From positions 1-64,000 of the forward strand of contig JAXMCR010000002.1 in NCBI GenBank assembly GCA_046349255.1: a DNA stretch of 64,000 nucleotides, read 5' to 3'. Shown here one piece after another: positions 1 to 10,430 of this stretch. The stretch's first letter is position 1. Every line of letters begins with the position of its first letter. Origin of the DNA: DAIODI01 sp046349255 (GTDB lineage: Bacteria > Pseudomonadota > Alphaproteobacteria > Rhizobiales > Aestuariivirgaceae). A model generated the notes under the pieces. The model had not been told where the DNA came from. It worked only from the letters and a program-made list of their open reading frames with translations, and did no database searches. Made by a program: the position numbers and the translations under genes.

Positions 1-107
1 ATCAGGGTTGTCATTTATGCGGCCGCTTCTCGATGAAGCAAGCGGCGTTGCTTGATGGTTTCGCGTTTGATCCTTTCCCTTTCCAGCATGATGATGTCGC
101 CGCAGCC
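1..107 (-). mobile_element. 3' end fragment of an IS3-family orfB, inverted
   Basis: The first ~105 bases are a reverse-complement copy of the right end of the IS3 element that ends at 2076: the terminal ATCAGGGTTGTCATTT here matches the terminal AAATGACAACCCTGAT there. On the minus strand it encodes the last ~30 residues of the same OrfB (LERERIKRETIKQRRLLH). Homology stops near 107, where IS66-like sequence takes over. It is therefore a truncated second copy facing the first and is non-functional. Confidence 0.8.
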
Positions 108-130
108 AGGCGTTCTCTCCGGGATCCAAC

Positions 131-645
131 GTGTCGGCGCTTGCTCGCTCTCACGGGCTGGACCCCTCGCAGCTCTATGCCTGACGTCGTAAGGCGCTTT
201 CGTCGGCATGGTTGCTCCGCTGACGGAGGCAGCGAGCAAGCCGGCGAAGTTCACGCGCTTTGAAGCGGTGGGCAGCGACACGGTGGAAATCGCCATTGGC
301 GATGCCGTGGTGCGCGCCGGCGGCGATGTCGATCCCACAGCTTCTGCTGGCCAAGTATATCGGCCGCGCGCATGCGTCTCGACCACGCCCAGTTGATGGC
401 GCTTCTGGCCGGGCTGGACTGGAAAAAGATCCGTCCGGCCAGGATCAGGCGGCCTTTGTCGACGGGCTGAAACCAGCCTGCGGCAAGATGATTCATGGGG
501 CTGGAACGGTTGGGAATACGGCCGATTTTGTGCTCTGCTGCTTGCCATGGTTCTACCGGGTCTTGCCCTTCCCGACGATGTTGATGCGCTGAAGGCGATG
601 ATCCTTTCCATGGCTCGTGAGCAGGTTGTCCGGGGTCAGCGCTGA
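131..645 (+). pseudogene. IS66-family remnant (tnpA, tnpB and tnpC pieces)
   Basis: Three IS66-type pieces follow each other in the order expected for the element. Positions 131-340 encode the second half of an IS66 OrfA (SNVSALARSHGLDPSQLYA, then RRKAL, then VEIAIGDAVVRAGGDVDP), with a TGA stop at 181-183 where a Trp codon is usual. Positions ~370-450 encode an OrfB C-terminus (LDHAQLMALLAGLDWKKIRP). Positions 547-645 encode the start of the large transposase (LPDDVDALKAMILSMAREQ), which stops abruptly at the border of the next IS. The middle of tnpB and nearly all of tnpC are missing. Family assignment is from recognised motifs. Confidence 0.65.
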
Positions 646-713
646 TGGGACCAAACCGGCTTAACTGAGAACGGAGGATTTCTGGTTCATCGTAGCCTTT
701 CAAAGGAGCGAAG

Positions 714-1098
714 ATGAGACAGAAATCCGGAACCGGGAAAGCGCCAGCGGAGCAGGTCATCAAAGACATCCGCCGCGCGACCCGCAAGCAGTATTGGGCC
801 GAGGAAAAGATCCGCATCGTTCTGGAGGGCCTGCGCGGCGAGGAATCGATTGCCGCGCTGTGCCGCCGCGAAGGGATCGCCGAGAGCCTGTATTACACCT
901 GGTCGTAAGAGTTCCTCGAAGCTGGCAAGAAGCGCCTGGCTGGGGACACGGCCCGTGCCGCGACCAGCGACGAGGTGAAGATGCTGCGCAAGGAGGCGCG
1001 CGATCTCAAGGAGGTCGTCGCCGAGCAGGCCTTGAGCTGCGGATTCTTAAAAAAGCATGATCGCGGATGGGGGCGACGACGAATGAGATACCCCGCAT
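714..1098 (+). pseudogene. IS3-family transposase OrfA, interrupted
   Basis: An ATG at 714 opens an IS3-type OrfA with the helix-turn-helix region (QYWAEEKIRIVLEGLRGEES, then LCRREGIAESLYYTW). A TAA at 906-908 ends it after 64 residues, where WSKEFLEAG would be expected. The remainder (EFLEAGKKRLAGDTARAATS, then EVKMLRKEARDLKEVV) continues in the same frame. The distal part (LELRILKK) is in a different frame, so a 1-base indel lies near 1030. An A-rich slippery stretch (TTAAAAAAGC) at ~1048 is where the programmed OrfA/OrfB frameshift would occur in an intact copy. Confidence 0.75.
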
Positions 1099-2061
1099 CC
1101 GAGAAGCAGGAGATCATCCGCCTGGTGGAGCAGTCGCACCTGTCGGCGCGGCGCGCGCTGCAAAAACTCGGAATCCCGCGCTCGACCTTCAATCGCTGGT
1201 ATGATCGTTTCCTTGCCGGCGGTGTCAATGCGCTGAGGATCGCAACCCTTGCCCGAACGGGTTTGGAACCGTGTTCCCGACGAGGTGCGCGGCCAGATCA
1301 TCGAGTTGGCGCTGAACGAGCCGGAGCTGTCGCCGCGGGAGCTGGCGGTCACCTTCACCGACACGAAGGGCTACTTTGTGTCGGAATCGTCGGTCTATCG
1401 CCTGCTCAAGGCTCATGACCTGATCACCAGCCCGGCCTTCATCGTCATCAAGGCCGCCGATGAGTTCCACGACAAGACGACAGCGCCGAACCAGCTCTGG
1501 CAGACCGACTTCACCTATCTGAAGGTCATCGGCTGGGGCTGGTTCTATCTGTCGAGCGTGCTTGACGACTTCTCCCGCTACATCATCGCCTGGAAGCTGT
1601 GCAATACGATGAAGGCCGGGGACGTCACCGACACGCTGACCATGGCGCTGCAGGCTTCCGGCTGCGGCAGCGCCAGGGTCATGCAGCGGCCGAGGCTGTT
1701 GTCCGACAACGGCCCGTCCTACGTCTCGTCCGATCTCGCCGCATGGCTATCCGACAAGGGCATGGAGCACGCCCGCGGAGCCCCCTGCCATCCCCAGACG
1801 CAGGGCAAGATCGAGCGCTGGCATCAGACGCTGAAGAACCGCATCCTCTTGGAAAACTACTTCCTGCCGGGCGATCTCGAGCGGCAGATCACCACCTTCG
1901 TCGATCATTACAACCACCGCCGTCACCACGAGAGCCTCGGCAATCTCACACCCGCCGACGTCTACTTCGGGCGCGGCGACATCATCACGCTGGAAAGAGA
2001 AAGGATCAAACGCGAAACCATCAGACAACGCCGCTTGCTTCATCGAGACGCGGCCGCCTAA
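1081..2061 (+). pseudogene. IS3-family transposase OrfB (DDE integrase), frameshifted
   Basis: The N-terminal part (MRYPASEKQEIIRLVEQSHL, then GIPRSTFNRWYDRFLAGG) is read from 1082. After ~1235 the reading frame changes, and from 1249 to 2061 another frame carries the rest. That part includes the rve core with the three acidic residues of the DDE triad, visible in WQTDFTYL, LLSDNGPSY and PQTQGKIERWHQ. The break lies in ACCCTTGCCCG around 1240-1250, where at least two small indels are needed to restore the frame. It is a pseudogene unless the frame change is suppressed. Confidence 0.75.
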
Positions 2062-2207
2062 AATGACAACCCTGATGGGCCAGAGCCTCCGTTAGCTCAC
2101 GCCGCCAGTTGCCCCAAAAAACCTGACGACGGACATTGACATTGTTGAGCCCTCCAAAGCGGCTGCGATAGCGAGCCGCGCAATTCATCATGTGTCCGGC
2201 CGAACCA

Positions 2208-4346
2208 TTATCGGTTGCGGCGGCGTCCTTCCAGAAGGTCGAGCACGGCGCGGGCCGCATCGAGCACATTGGTGCCGGGGCCGAAGACCGCCGCCACGCC
2301 ATGGTCGAGCAGATACTGGTAATCTTGGCGTGGGATGACGCCACCTACGACGACGATGACGTTTTCCGCGCCCCTCTCCTTCAGCGCGTCGACCAGTTGC
2401 GGGGCGAGCGTCTTGTGGCCCGCCGCCAGCGACGACATGCCCACCACATGGACCTTTGCGGCAATAGCGGTGTCCGCCGCCTCTTCCGGCGTCTGGAACA
2501 GCGGCCCGGCGACGATCTCGAAACCGATGTCGCCAAAGGCCGAAGCAATCACCTTGGCGCCCCGGTCGTGACCGTCCTGACCGAGCTTGGCCACCATGAT
2601 GCGCGGCTTTACGCCGAGCGAGCCGGCAAATTCGCCTAGCCGCTCGACCAATGTCCTGAATTCCGGCTCGCCGTCATAGGCCTCGCCGTAGACGTTGCCG
2701 ACCACCTTTGGCACGGCCGCGTGGTCGCCGAAGGCGCGGCGCATGGCATCGGAAATCTCGCCCACCGTGGCGCGCGCCCGCGCCGCCTCCACGGCCGCGC
2801 CAAGCAAGTTCCCTTCGCCACTGCGCGCCACCTGTTCAAGCTCGCCAAGCGTTTCCTCCACACGGCTGGGGTCGCGCTGGCGGCGCGTACGTTCGATGCG
2901 GGCGATCTGCGCGGTCCGGACGGCGGAATTGTCGATCTCCAGAATGTCGATCTCGTCTTCCTGCTCGAGCCGGTATCTGTTGACGCCGACGATCACTTCC
3001 TCGCCCTTGTCGACGGCCGCCTGCCTGCGCGTGGCGGCCTCCTCGATCAACCGTTTCGGCAGGCCGGAATCGACCGCTTTGGTCATCCCGCCCAGCGCCT
3101 CGATCTCCTCGATCAGCGCCCAGGCCTTGTCGGCCAGCTCGTGGGTGAGGCTCTCGACATAGTAGGAGCCGGCCAGCGGATCGACGACCTTCGTCACGCC
3201 GGTTTCGTGCTGGAGGATGAGCTGGGTGTTGCGGGCGATGCGGGCCGAGAACTCGGTCGGCAGCGCGATCGCCTCGTCGAAGGAGTTGGTGTGCAGCGAC
3301 TGCGTGCCGCCGAGCGCGGCCGACATTGCCTCGAAGGCCGTGCGCACGATGTTGTTGTAGGGGTCCTGCTCCTGCAACGACACGCCCGATGTCTGGCAGT
3401 GCGTGCGCAACATCAGCGACGACGGCTTTTTCGGCTCGAATTCCGTCATGATGCGCGACCAGAGCAGCCGCGCGGCGCGCAGCTTCGCGGCTTCCATGAA
3501 GAAATTCATGCCGATGGCGAAGAAGAAGGACAGCCGCCCGGCGAAGTCGTCGACATTCAGCCCCTTCTTCAGCGCCGCACGCACATATTCGCGCCCGTCG
3601 GCAAGTGTGAAGGCAAGCTCCTGCACCAGCGTCGCGCCCGCCTCCTGCATGTGATAACCGGAGATGGAAATCGAATTGAACTTTGGCATCTCCTTTGCCG
3701 TGTATTCGATTATGTCGGCAACGATTCGCATCGAGGGTTCGGGCGGATAGATATAAGTGTTGCGGACCATGAACTCCTTGAGGATGTCGTTCTGGATGGT
3801 TCCCGACAGCGTGGCGCGCGGCACGCCCTGCTCCTCGCCGGCGACGATGAAACTGGCGAGGATCGGGATCACCGCACCATTCATGGTCATGGAGACGGAA
3901 ACCTGCTCCAGCGGAATGCCTTCGAACAGGACTTTCATGTCCTCGACGGAATCAATGGCAACGCCCGCCTTGCCGACATCGCCTTCGACGCGCGGGTGGT
4001 CGCTGTCATAACCGCGATGAGTGGCAAGGTCGAAGGCCACCGACACGCCCTGCTGCCCGGCCGCCAGCGCGTTGCGGTAGAAGGCGTTGGACTCCTCCGC
4101 CGTCGAGAAGCCGGCATACTGGCGGATGGTCCACGGCCGGCCGGCATACATGGTGGCGCGCGGCCCGCGCATGAAGGGCGCGAAGCCGGGGAGGCTGTCC
4201 AGATGGGAGATCCCCTCCAGATCGTCTGCCGTGTAGAGCGGCTTGACCGCAATGCCCTCGGGCGTGTTCCAGACAAGCGCATCGGCTGAGGTCTTGGTCT
4301 CGCGCTCCGCGAGAGCCTGCCATTGGGAGAGGTCGGGATTGGTCAT
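2208..4346 (-). CDS. mcm: methylmalonyl-CoA mutase
   Basis: Coenzyme-B12-dependent isomerase converting (R)-methylmalonyl-CoA to succinyl-CoA, the last step of the propionyl-CoA route, in the cytoplasm. The protein is 712 residues, the usual size of a homodimeric enzyme. The N-terminal ~550 residues form the TIM-barrel substrate domain (RQYAGFSTAEESN, then FDLATHRGYDSDHPR). The C-terminal ~130 residues are the B12 domain with the base-off DxHxxG motif (GQDGHDRGAKVI), the SSLAAGH loop and a GG motif near VVVGGVIP. A strong AGGAGG lies 6 bases before the ATG. It is the last gene of the bioY-pccB-pccA-mcm operon, 30 bases after pccA. No B12 riboswitch fits in that gap. Confidence 0.95.
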   Translation of the reverse strand: MTNPDLSQWQALAERETKTSADALVWNTPEGIAVKPLYTADDLEGISHLDSLPGFAPFMRGPRATMYAGRPWTIRQYAGFSTAEESNAFYRNALAAGQQGVSVAFDLATHRGYDSDHPRVEGDVGKAGVAIDSVEDMKVLFEGIPLEQVSVSMTMNGAVIPILASFIVAGEEQGVPRATLSGTIQNDILKEFMVRNTYIYPPEPSMRIVADIIEYTAKEMPKFNSISISGYHMQEAGATLVQELAFTLADGREYVRAALKKGLNVDDFAGRLSFFFAIGMNFFMEAAKLRAARLLWSRIMTEFEPKKPSSLMLRTHCQTSGVSLQEQDPYNNIVRTAFEAMSAALGGTQSLHTNSFDEAIALPTEFSARIARNTQLILQHETGVTKVVDPLAGSYYVESLTHELADKAWALIEEIEALGGMTKAVDSGLPKRLIEEAATRRQAAVDKGEEVIVGVNRYRLEQEDEIDILEIDNSAVRTAQIARIERTRRQRDPSRVEETLGELEQVARSGEGNLLGAAVEAARARATVGEISDAMRRAFGDHAAVPKVVGNVYGEAYDGEPEFRTLVERLGEFAGSLGVKPRIMVAKLGQDGHDRGAKVIASAFGDIGFEIVAGPLFQTPEEAADTAIAAKVHVVGMSSLAAGHKTLAPQLVDALKERGAENVIVVVGGVIPRQDYQYLLDHGVAAVFGPGTNVLDAARAVLDLLEGRRRNR

Positions 4347-4376
4347 GCAGACCTCCTTTGAGCGTTCCGATTAATC

Positions 4377-6380
<2,004 letters not shown>

Positions 6381-6387
6381 GGTTTGC

Positions 6388-6600
6388 CTAGCGTTCAACC
6401 GTGAAAATTTCTGGATTTATGTCCTGCTTCCACCTGAGATTGGCCTGATCGAGGGTCTTCGGAAGGTCAATCACACAAAGGCACCAATCCATTTCGCCCT
6501 GATGGTCGAACCAAATCAGCCCATCAGGGCCACCGACCAACGTCGCAACTTGTCTCGGCGTCGTGCAGACTGTGTCGCCATAGAGAACCTGATCACACAT
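6388..6600 (-). CDS. small conserved-type protein inside the propionate operon
   Basis: A 70-residue protein lies between pccB (ends 6610) and pccA (starts 6380), with only 9- and 7-base gaps. It has a good ribosome site (GAGGGTGAGAA before the ATG), so it is very probably translated. It is rich in Trp and Cys (GLIWFDHQGEMDWCLCVIDL) and has no signal peptide or membrane segment. I do not recognise a family. The tight packing between the two carboxylase subunit genes suggests a role in assembly or regulation of the carboxylase, but that is inference only. Confidence 0.7.
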   Translation of the reverse strand: MCDQVLYGDTVCTTPRQVATLVGGPDGLIWFDHQGEMDWCLCVIDLPKTLDQANLRWKQDINPEIFTVER

Positions 6601-6609
6601 TTCTCACCC

Positions 6610-8142
6610 TCACAGCGGCATCGTGTCGTGCTTCTTCCACCGCGGTTCGACGCTCTTGCCGCGCAGTGCCGCGAAGGCGCGCGCGATGCGCTTGCGCGAC
6701 GAATGCGGCATGATCACCTCGTCGATGAAGCCGCGCTCGGCCGCCACGAACGGATTGGCGAAGCGCTCCTCATATTCCCTGGTCCGGGCAGTGATCTTTT
6801 CCGGGTCGCCGAGTTCGGAGCGGTAGAGAATTTCGGTTGCACCCTTGGCGCCCATCACCGCGATCTCGGCGGTCGGCCAGGCGTAATTGACGTCGGCGCC
6901 GATATGCTTGGAGGCCATGACGTCATAGGCGCCCCCATAGGCCTTTCTGGTGATCAACGTCACCATCGGCACGGTCGCCTGGGAATAGGCGAACAGAAGC
7001 TTGGCCCCATGCTTGATGACGCCGCCATATTCCTGGGCGGTGCCGGGCAGGAAACCCGGAACGTCGACCAGCGTCAGGAGCGGGATCGAGAACGCGTCGC
7101 AGAAGCGCACGAAGCGCGCGGCCTTGCGCGAGGAATCGATGTCGAGGCACCCGGCCAGAACCATGGGCTGGTTGGCGACGACGCCGATCGTCTGGCCTTC
7201 GAGGCGCAAAAAGCCGGTGATGATGTTTCTCGCAAAGACTTCCTGTATCTCGAAGAAATCGCCTTCGTCGGCGAGCGCCAGGACCAGTTCGCGCATATCG
7301 TAAGGCTTTGCGGCACTGTCGGGCACCAGCGTGTCGAGCCGCATTTCCAGCCGCGACGGATCGTCGTGGAAGGGCCGCACCGGCGGCTTCTCGCGATTGT
7401 TGAGCGGCAGGAAGTCGAACAAGGCCCGCACCTGCTCCAGCGTCTCGATGTCGTTTTCATAAGCGCCATCGGCGACCGAGGATTTGGTCGTGTGCGTACG
7501 CGCGCCGCCCAGTTCCTCGGCGGTGACGATCTCGTTGGTGACGGTCTTCACCACGTCCGGGCCGGTGACGAACATGTAGGAGCTATCGCGCACCATGAAG
7601 ATGAAGTCGGTCATGGCCGGCGAATAGACCGCGCCGCCAGCGCATGGCCCCATGATAACCGAAATCTGCGGCACCACCCCCGAAGCATCGACATTGCGCT
7701 TGAACACGTCGGCATAGCCGGCGAGCGAGGCGACGCCTTCCTGGATGCGCGCGCCGCCACTGTCGTTGAGGCCGATGACCGGCGCACCGTTGCGCATCGC
7801 CATGTCCATGATCTTGCAGATTTTCTGCGCATGCGTTTCCGACAATGAGCCGCCAAGCACGGTGAAGTCCTGCGAAAAGACATAGACCATGCGGCCGTTG
7901 ATGGTGCCCCATCCGGTGACGACGCCGTCGCCCGCCACCTTCTGGCTCGCCATGCCGAAATCGGTGGCGCGGTGGGTGACATACATGTCGTATTCCTCGA
8001 ACGACCCTTCGTCGAGAAGCACTTCGAGGCGTTCCCGCGCCGTCAGCTTGCCCTTGGCGTGCTGGGCGTCGATGCGCTTTTGTCCACCGCCAAGGCGGGC
8101 TTCTGCGCGGCGCGTTTCCAGTTGTTCCAGAACCGCGCTCAT
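6610..8142 (-). CDS. pccB: propionyl-CoA carboxylase beta subunit (carboxyltransferase)
   Basis: The beta subunit transfers the carboxyl group from biotin to propionyl-CoA. The 510-residue product is the usual PccB length. It shows the crotonase-fold oxyanion region (GAPVIGLNDSGGARIQEGV), the second glycine-rich loop (MGPCAGGAVYSPAMTDF), and the C-terminal half with VDVPGFLPGTAQEYGG and KAYGGAYDVM. The chosen ATG at 8142 shares its A with the TGA of bioY (TGATG), which implies translational coupling. The frame is open for another 49 codons upstream inside bioY, but that part has no carboxylase similarity. Confidence 0.95.
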   Translation of the reverse strand: MSAVLEQLETRRAEARLGGGQKRIDAQHAKGKLTARERLEVLLDEGSFEEYDMYVTHRATDFGMASQKVAGDGVVTGWGTINGRMVYVFSQDFTVLGGSLSETHAQKICKIMDMAMRNGAPVIGLNDSGGARIQEGVASLAGYADVFKRNVDASGVVPQISVIMGPCAGGAVYSPAMTDFIFMVRDSSYMFVTGPDVVKTVTNEIVTAEELGGARTHTTKSSVADGAYENDIETLEQVRALFDFLPLNNREKPPVRPFHDDPSRLEMRLDTLVPDSAAKPYDMRELVLALADEGDFFEIQEVFARNIITGFLRLEGQTIGVVANQPMVLAGCLDIDSSRKAARFVRFCDAFSIPLLTLVDVPGFLPGTAQEYGGVIKHGAKLLFAYSQATVPMVTLITRKAYGGAYDVMASKHIGADVNYAWPTAEIAVMGAKGATEILYRSELGDPEKITARTREYEERFANPFVAAERGFIDEVIMPHSSRKRIARAFAALRGKSVEPRWKKHDTMPL

Positions 8143-8723
8143 CAGTTCACGCCCTTTGCCGACAGCCGTTTCCAGGCGGCGGGGAAGGCAATCGCCGCAA
8201 GCATGGCCTTGGCGATGTCGGCGGGGATGAATGGATAGAGGCCAAAAGCCAGCACGGGCTTTTCCCAGCCAATGACTGCGCCCAGCCACAAAAGGCCTGG
8301 CACATAGATCACCGCGCCGGCGAGCAAGGCAGCCGCCATGGCGGTGAAGGGATTGCGGTCCCAGCCGCGACGGGCCAGCCAGCCGGCAAGCAGCGTGGCC
8401 GGAATGTATCCTGCAAGATAGCCGCCGGTCGGCCCCGTCATATAGGCAAGGCCGATGCCCTTTTCAGGCGTACCGGCAAAGACCGGCAGGCCGAAGGCGC
8501 CCTGGGCGAAATAGAGCGCGACGGCAGCAGCCCCGCGCATCGGGCCGAGCGCGAGCCCGAGACCGATGACGACCAGCGTCTGCATGGTCATCGGCACGGG
8601 ATAGAACGGTACCTGTATCCTGGCCGACAGCGTCAGGAGCAACGAGCCGGCGACCACGGCCAGGACATCCATCGGGCTGAATCGGCTCGCCCGCTCCGGG
8701 GCGATGGCTTGGTAGAGCGTCAT
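8142..8723 (-). CDS. bioY: biotin transporter S component, BioY family
   Basis: An integral membrane biotin-binding subunit of an ECF-type importer, 193 residues with about six hydrophobic segments. It carries the BioY hallmarks ARIQVPFYPVPMTMQTL, GLPVFAGT and GPTGGYLAGYIPA. It has GGAGG before the ATG and is the first gene of the propionate operon, overlapping pccB by one base. Biotin uptake is thus produced together with the biotin-dependent carboxylase. No bioM/bioN ATPase or T component lies next to it, so it acts alone (known for some BioY proteins) or uses shared energising modules encoded elsewhere. Confidence 0.93.
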   Translation of the reverse strand: MTLYQAIAPERASRFSPMDVLAVVAGSLLLTLSARIQVPFYPVPMTMQTLVVIGLGLALGPMRGAAAVALYFAQGAFGLPVFAGTPEKGIGLAYMTGPTGGYLAGYIPATLLAGWLARRGWDRNPFTAMAAALLAGAVIYVPGLLWLGAVIGWEKPVLAFGLYPFIPADIAKAMLAAIAFPAAWKRLSAKGVN

Positions 8724-8877
8724 GGTTCCTCCAGCACTGCAAGAATGAAGACTGCCGCCGCTGCGACTGCGCGACGCGAGTGGGCTTCATTACGTCCAGG
8801 GCGCGCGCGAGAAAACGGTTGAAAATGTGCAAATGCGTAATATATAAATTCAGAAATTGTAAATTGCGAAGTTGCGA
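8724..8877. promoter_or_regulatory. divergent bioY/pccR control region with GC-AA half-sites
   Basis: This 154-base spacer separates two divergent genes. It has an AT-rich tract (TAATATATAAAT, 8838-8849) suitable for a -10. TGTGCAAATGC lies at 8826-8836, and two adjacent 8-mers ATTGCGAA and GTTGCGAA lie at 8863-8878. PccR of Rhodobacter is reported to bind paired TTTGCAAA boxes, and these sites are imperfect relatives of that box. One touches the pccR start codon, which would suit autoregulation. The assignment of these sites is inference. Confidence 0.45.
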
Positions 8878-10290
8878 ATGGCACCCCGAAAGCTCTATAT
8901 CGGCCGCAAGGTGCGCGAGTTGCGCCAGACCCACAAGGCGACCCAACAGGGCTTTGCCGAGCAGATTGGCATTTCAACCAGCTATCTCAACCAGATCGAG
9001 AACAACCAGCGGCCTGTGTCCGCCTCGGTGCTGCTTACGCTTGCCGAAAAGTTCCAGATCGACATCGCCGAGATTTCGCAGGGCGATAGCGACCGGCTGC
9101 TTTCGGCGCTGACCGAAACACTGTCCGACCCGGTTTTTGAAAACTATGTGCCCAATCTGCAGGAACTCAAGCTGGTGGCGCAGAATGCTCCCGGCTTTGC
9201 CCGTGCGTTGATCTCGCTGCACCAGGCCTATCGTCACAACAGCGAGCAGCTTGCAAGCCTCGATGATACGCTGGGCAGGAGTGCCATTTCTACCGAGCCG
9301 ACGCCCTATGAGGAGGTGCGCGACTTCTTTCATTTCGTTGACAATTATATCCACGAGCTTGATATTGCCGCCGAAAAGCTCGCCGTTCGGCTTGGCCTGT
9401 CGGAAAATGAGGCAGGTACAGCCCTACCCGCCTATATCGAGGAACGGCACAAGGTGCGCATCGCCAAAGGCGGATCGGACGAAGACCTCATCCGTCATTT
9501 CGACCCCGGTTCACGCGTACTCTATCTCAACCCCTATCTGCCGGCCCCCACGCGCAACTTCCAGATCGCCTTCCAGATTGCCGAACTGGAAGGCGAGGCG
9601 ATGTTGTCGCGGATTGCCGAGCGCGCAAACTTCCGATCTTCCGAGGCGTTGGAGATCTGCAAGATGGGCCTGCGCAACTATTTCGCCGGCGCGCTCACTT
9701 TGCCCTACCAGTCCTTTTCGACGGCAGCGATGGAACTGCGTCATGACCTGGAGCTTCTGGCCGCACGCTTCGGCGCCAGTATCGAACAGGTGGCACATCG
9801 CCTGAGCACGCTGCAACGGCCGGGCGCCAAGGGCGTACCGATCTTCTTTGCCCGCATTGACCGCGCCGGCAACATCACCAAGCGCCACAGCGCCGCAAAA
9901 CTGCAATTCGCGCGCTTCGGCGCCGCCTGTCCGCTCTGGAACGTTCATCGAGCCTTCGAGGCGCCCGGCCGCATCATCCGCCAGCTTGCCGAAACGCCGG
10001 ATGGCGTGCGCTATTTGTGCGTCGCAACCGAACTGACCAAGGGCGGCGGCGGCTTCCACGCCCCGCAGCGCCGCTATGCCATCGCGCTCGGCTGCGAGAT
10101 GGCCCATGCCGGGCACTTCGTCTACGCCGACGGGCTCGACCTCGGCAATCGCGCCGCCTTCGACCCCATCGGCATTTCGTGCCGGATTTGCGAACGCACC
10201 GGTTGCCGTCAACGTGCCGTGCCGCCACTAAAGCGGCATCTGTCGGTTGACCGGAACCGGCGCGGTGCGGTGCCTTACCGAATCGCTTGA
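8878..10290 (+). CDS. pccR: short-chain acyl-CoA regulator (PccR/ScfR family)
   Basis: A transcription factor divergent from the propionate operon. Its N-terminal ~65 residues are an XRE-type helix-turn-helix (KVRELRQTHKATQQGFAEQI, then GISTSYLNQIENNQRPVS). The middle is an IrrE/ImmA-like segment without an obvious HExxH motif (sequence there reads FDPGSRVLYLNPYLPAPTRN). The C-terminus is the DUF2083-type domain with clustered cysteines (GISCRICERTGCRQRAVPP). This domain order and 470-residue length match ScfR regulators, which sense acyl-CoAs and control propionyl-CoA carboxylase or acetate genes. The ATG at 8878 has no clear ribosome site. A TTG two codons earlier is an alternative start. 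Confidence 0.85.
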   Translation: MAPRKLYIGRKVRELRQTHKATQQGFAEQIGISTSYLNQIENNQRPVSASVLLTLAEKFQIDIAEISQGDSDRLLSALTETLSDPVFENYVPNLQELKLVAQNAPGFARALISLHQAYRHNSEQLASLDDTLGRSAISTEPTPYEEVRDFFHFVDNYIHELDIAAEKLAVRLGLSENEAGTALPAYIEERHKVRIAKGGSDEDLIRHFDPGSRVLYLNPYLPAPTRNFQIAFQIAELEGEAMLSRIAERANFRSSEALEICKMGLRNYFAGALTLPYQSFSTAAMELRHDLELLAARFGASIEQVAHRLSTLQRPGAKGVPIFFARIDRAGNITKRHSAAKLQFARFGAACPLWNVHRAFEAPGRIIRQLAETPDGVRYLCVATELTKGGGGFHAPQRRYAIALGCEMAHAGHFVYADGLDLGNRAAFDPIGISCRICERTGCRQRAVPPLKRHLSVDRNRRGAVPYRIA

Positions 10291-10430
10291 ATTTTGCTCA
10301 TCCATGAACGGCCAGGCTGACGCAGAGATGTCTTCCACTCAGCCTTATTGAGGGGCGCTCCTCTGCCGACCCAAGTCTATGCCCAATGGTCAAGCCACAG
10401 AGGCAGACTACTTTTGGCCGGCCCTCTCGA

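Larger units (their letters stand above)
646..2076 (+). mobile_element. degenerate IS3-family element
   Basis: The body of an IS3-type element runs from just after the IS66 remnant to the terminal AAATGACAACCCTGAT at 2061-2076. It contains an orfA with a premature stop and an orfB with frameshifts, so it cannot move by itself. The left terminus was not resolved. The heptamer TGATGGG occurs at both 643-649 and 2073-2079 and might mark a target duplication, but it is longer than usual for IS3. The right end is duplicated in inverse at 1-107. Confidence 0.7.

Noticed and set aside
2721..4289. Long plus-strand open frame of 522 codons across the mcm gene
   Set aside because: It lies fully antisense to a clear methylmalonyl-CoA mutase, has no ribosome site or family features, and is explained by high-GC codon usage.
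4347..4376. Cobalamin riboswitch before mcm
   Set aside because: Only 30 bases separate pccA and mcm, too short for a B12 riboswitch.
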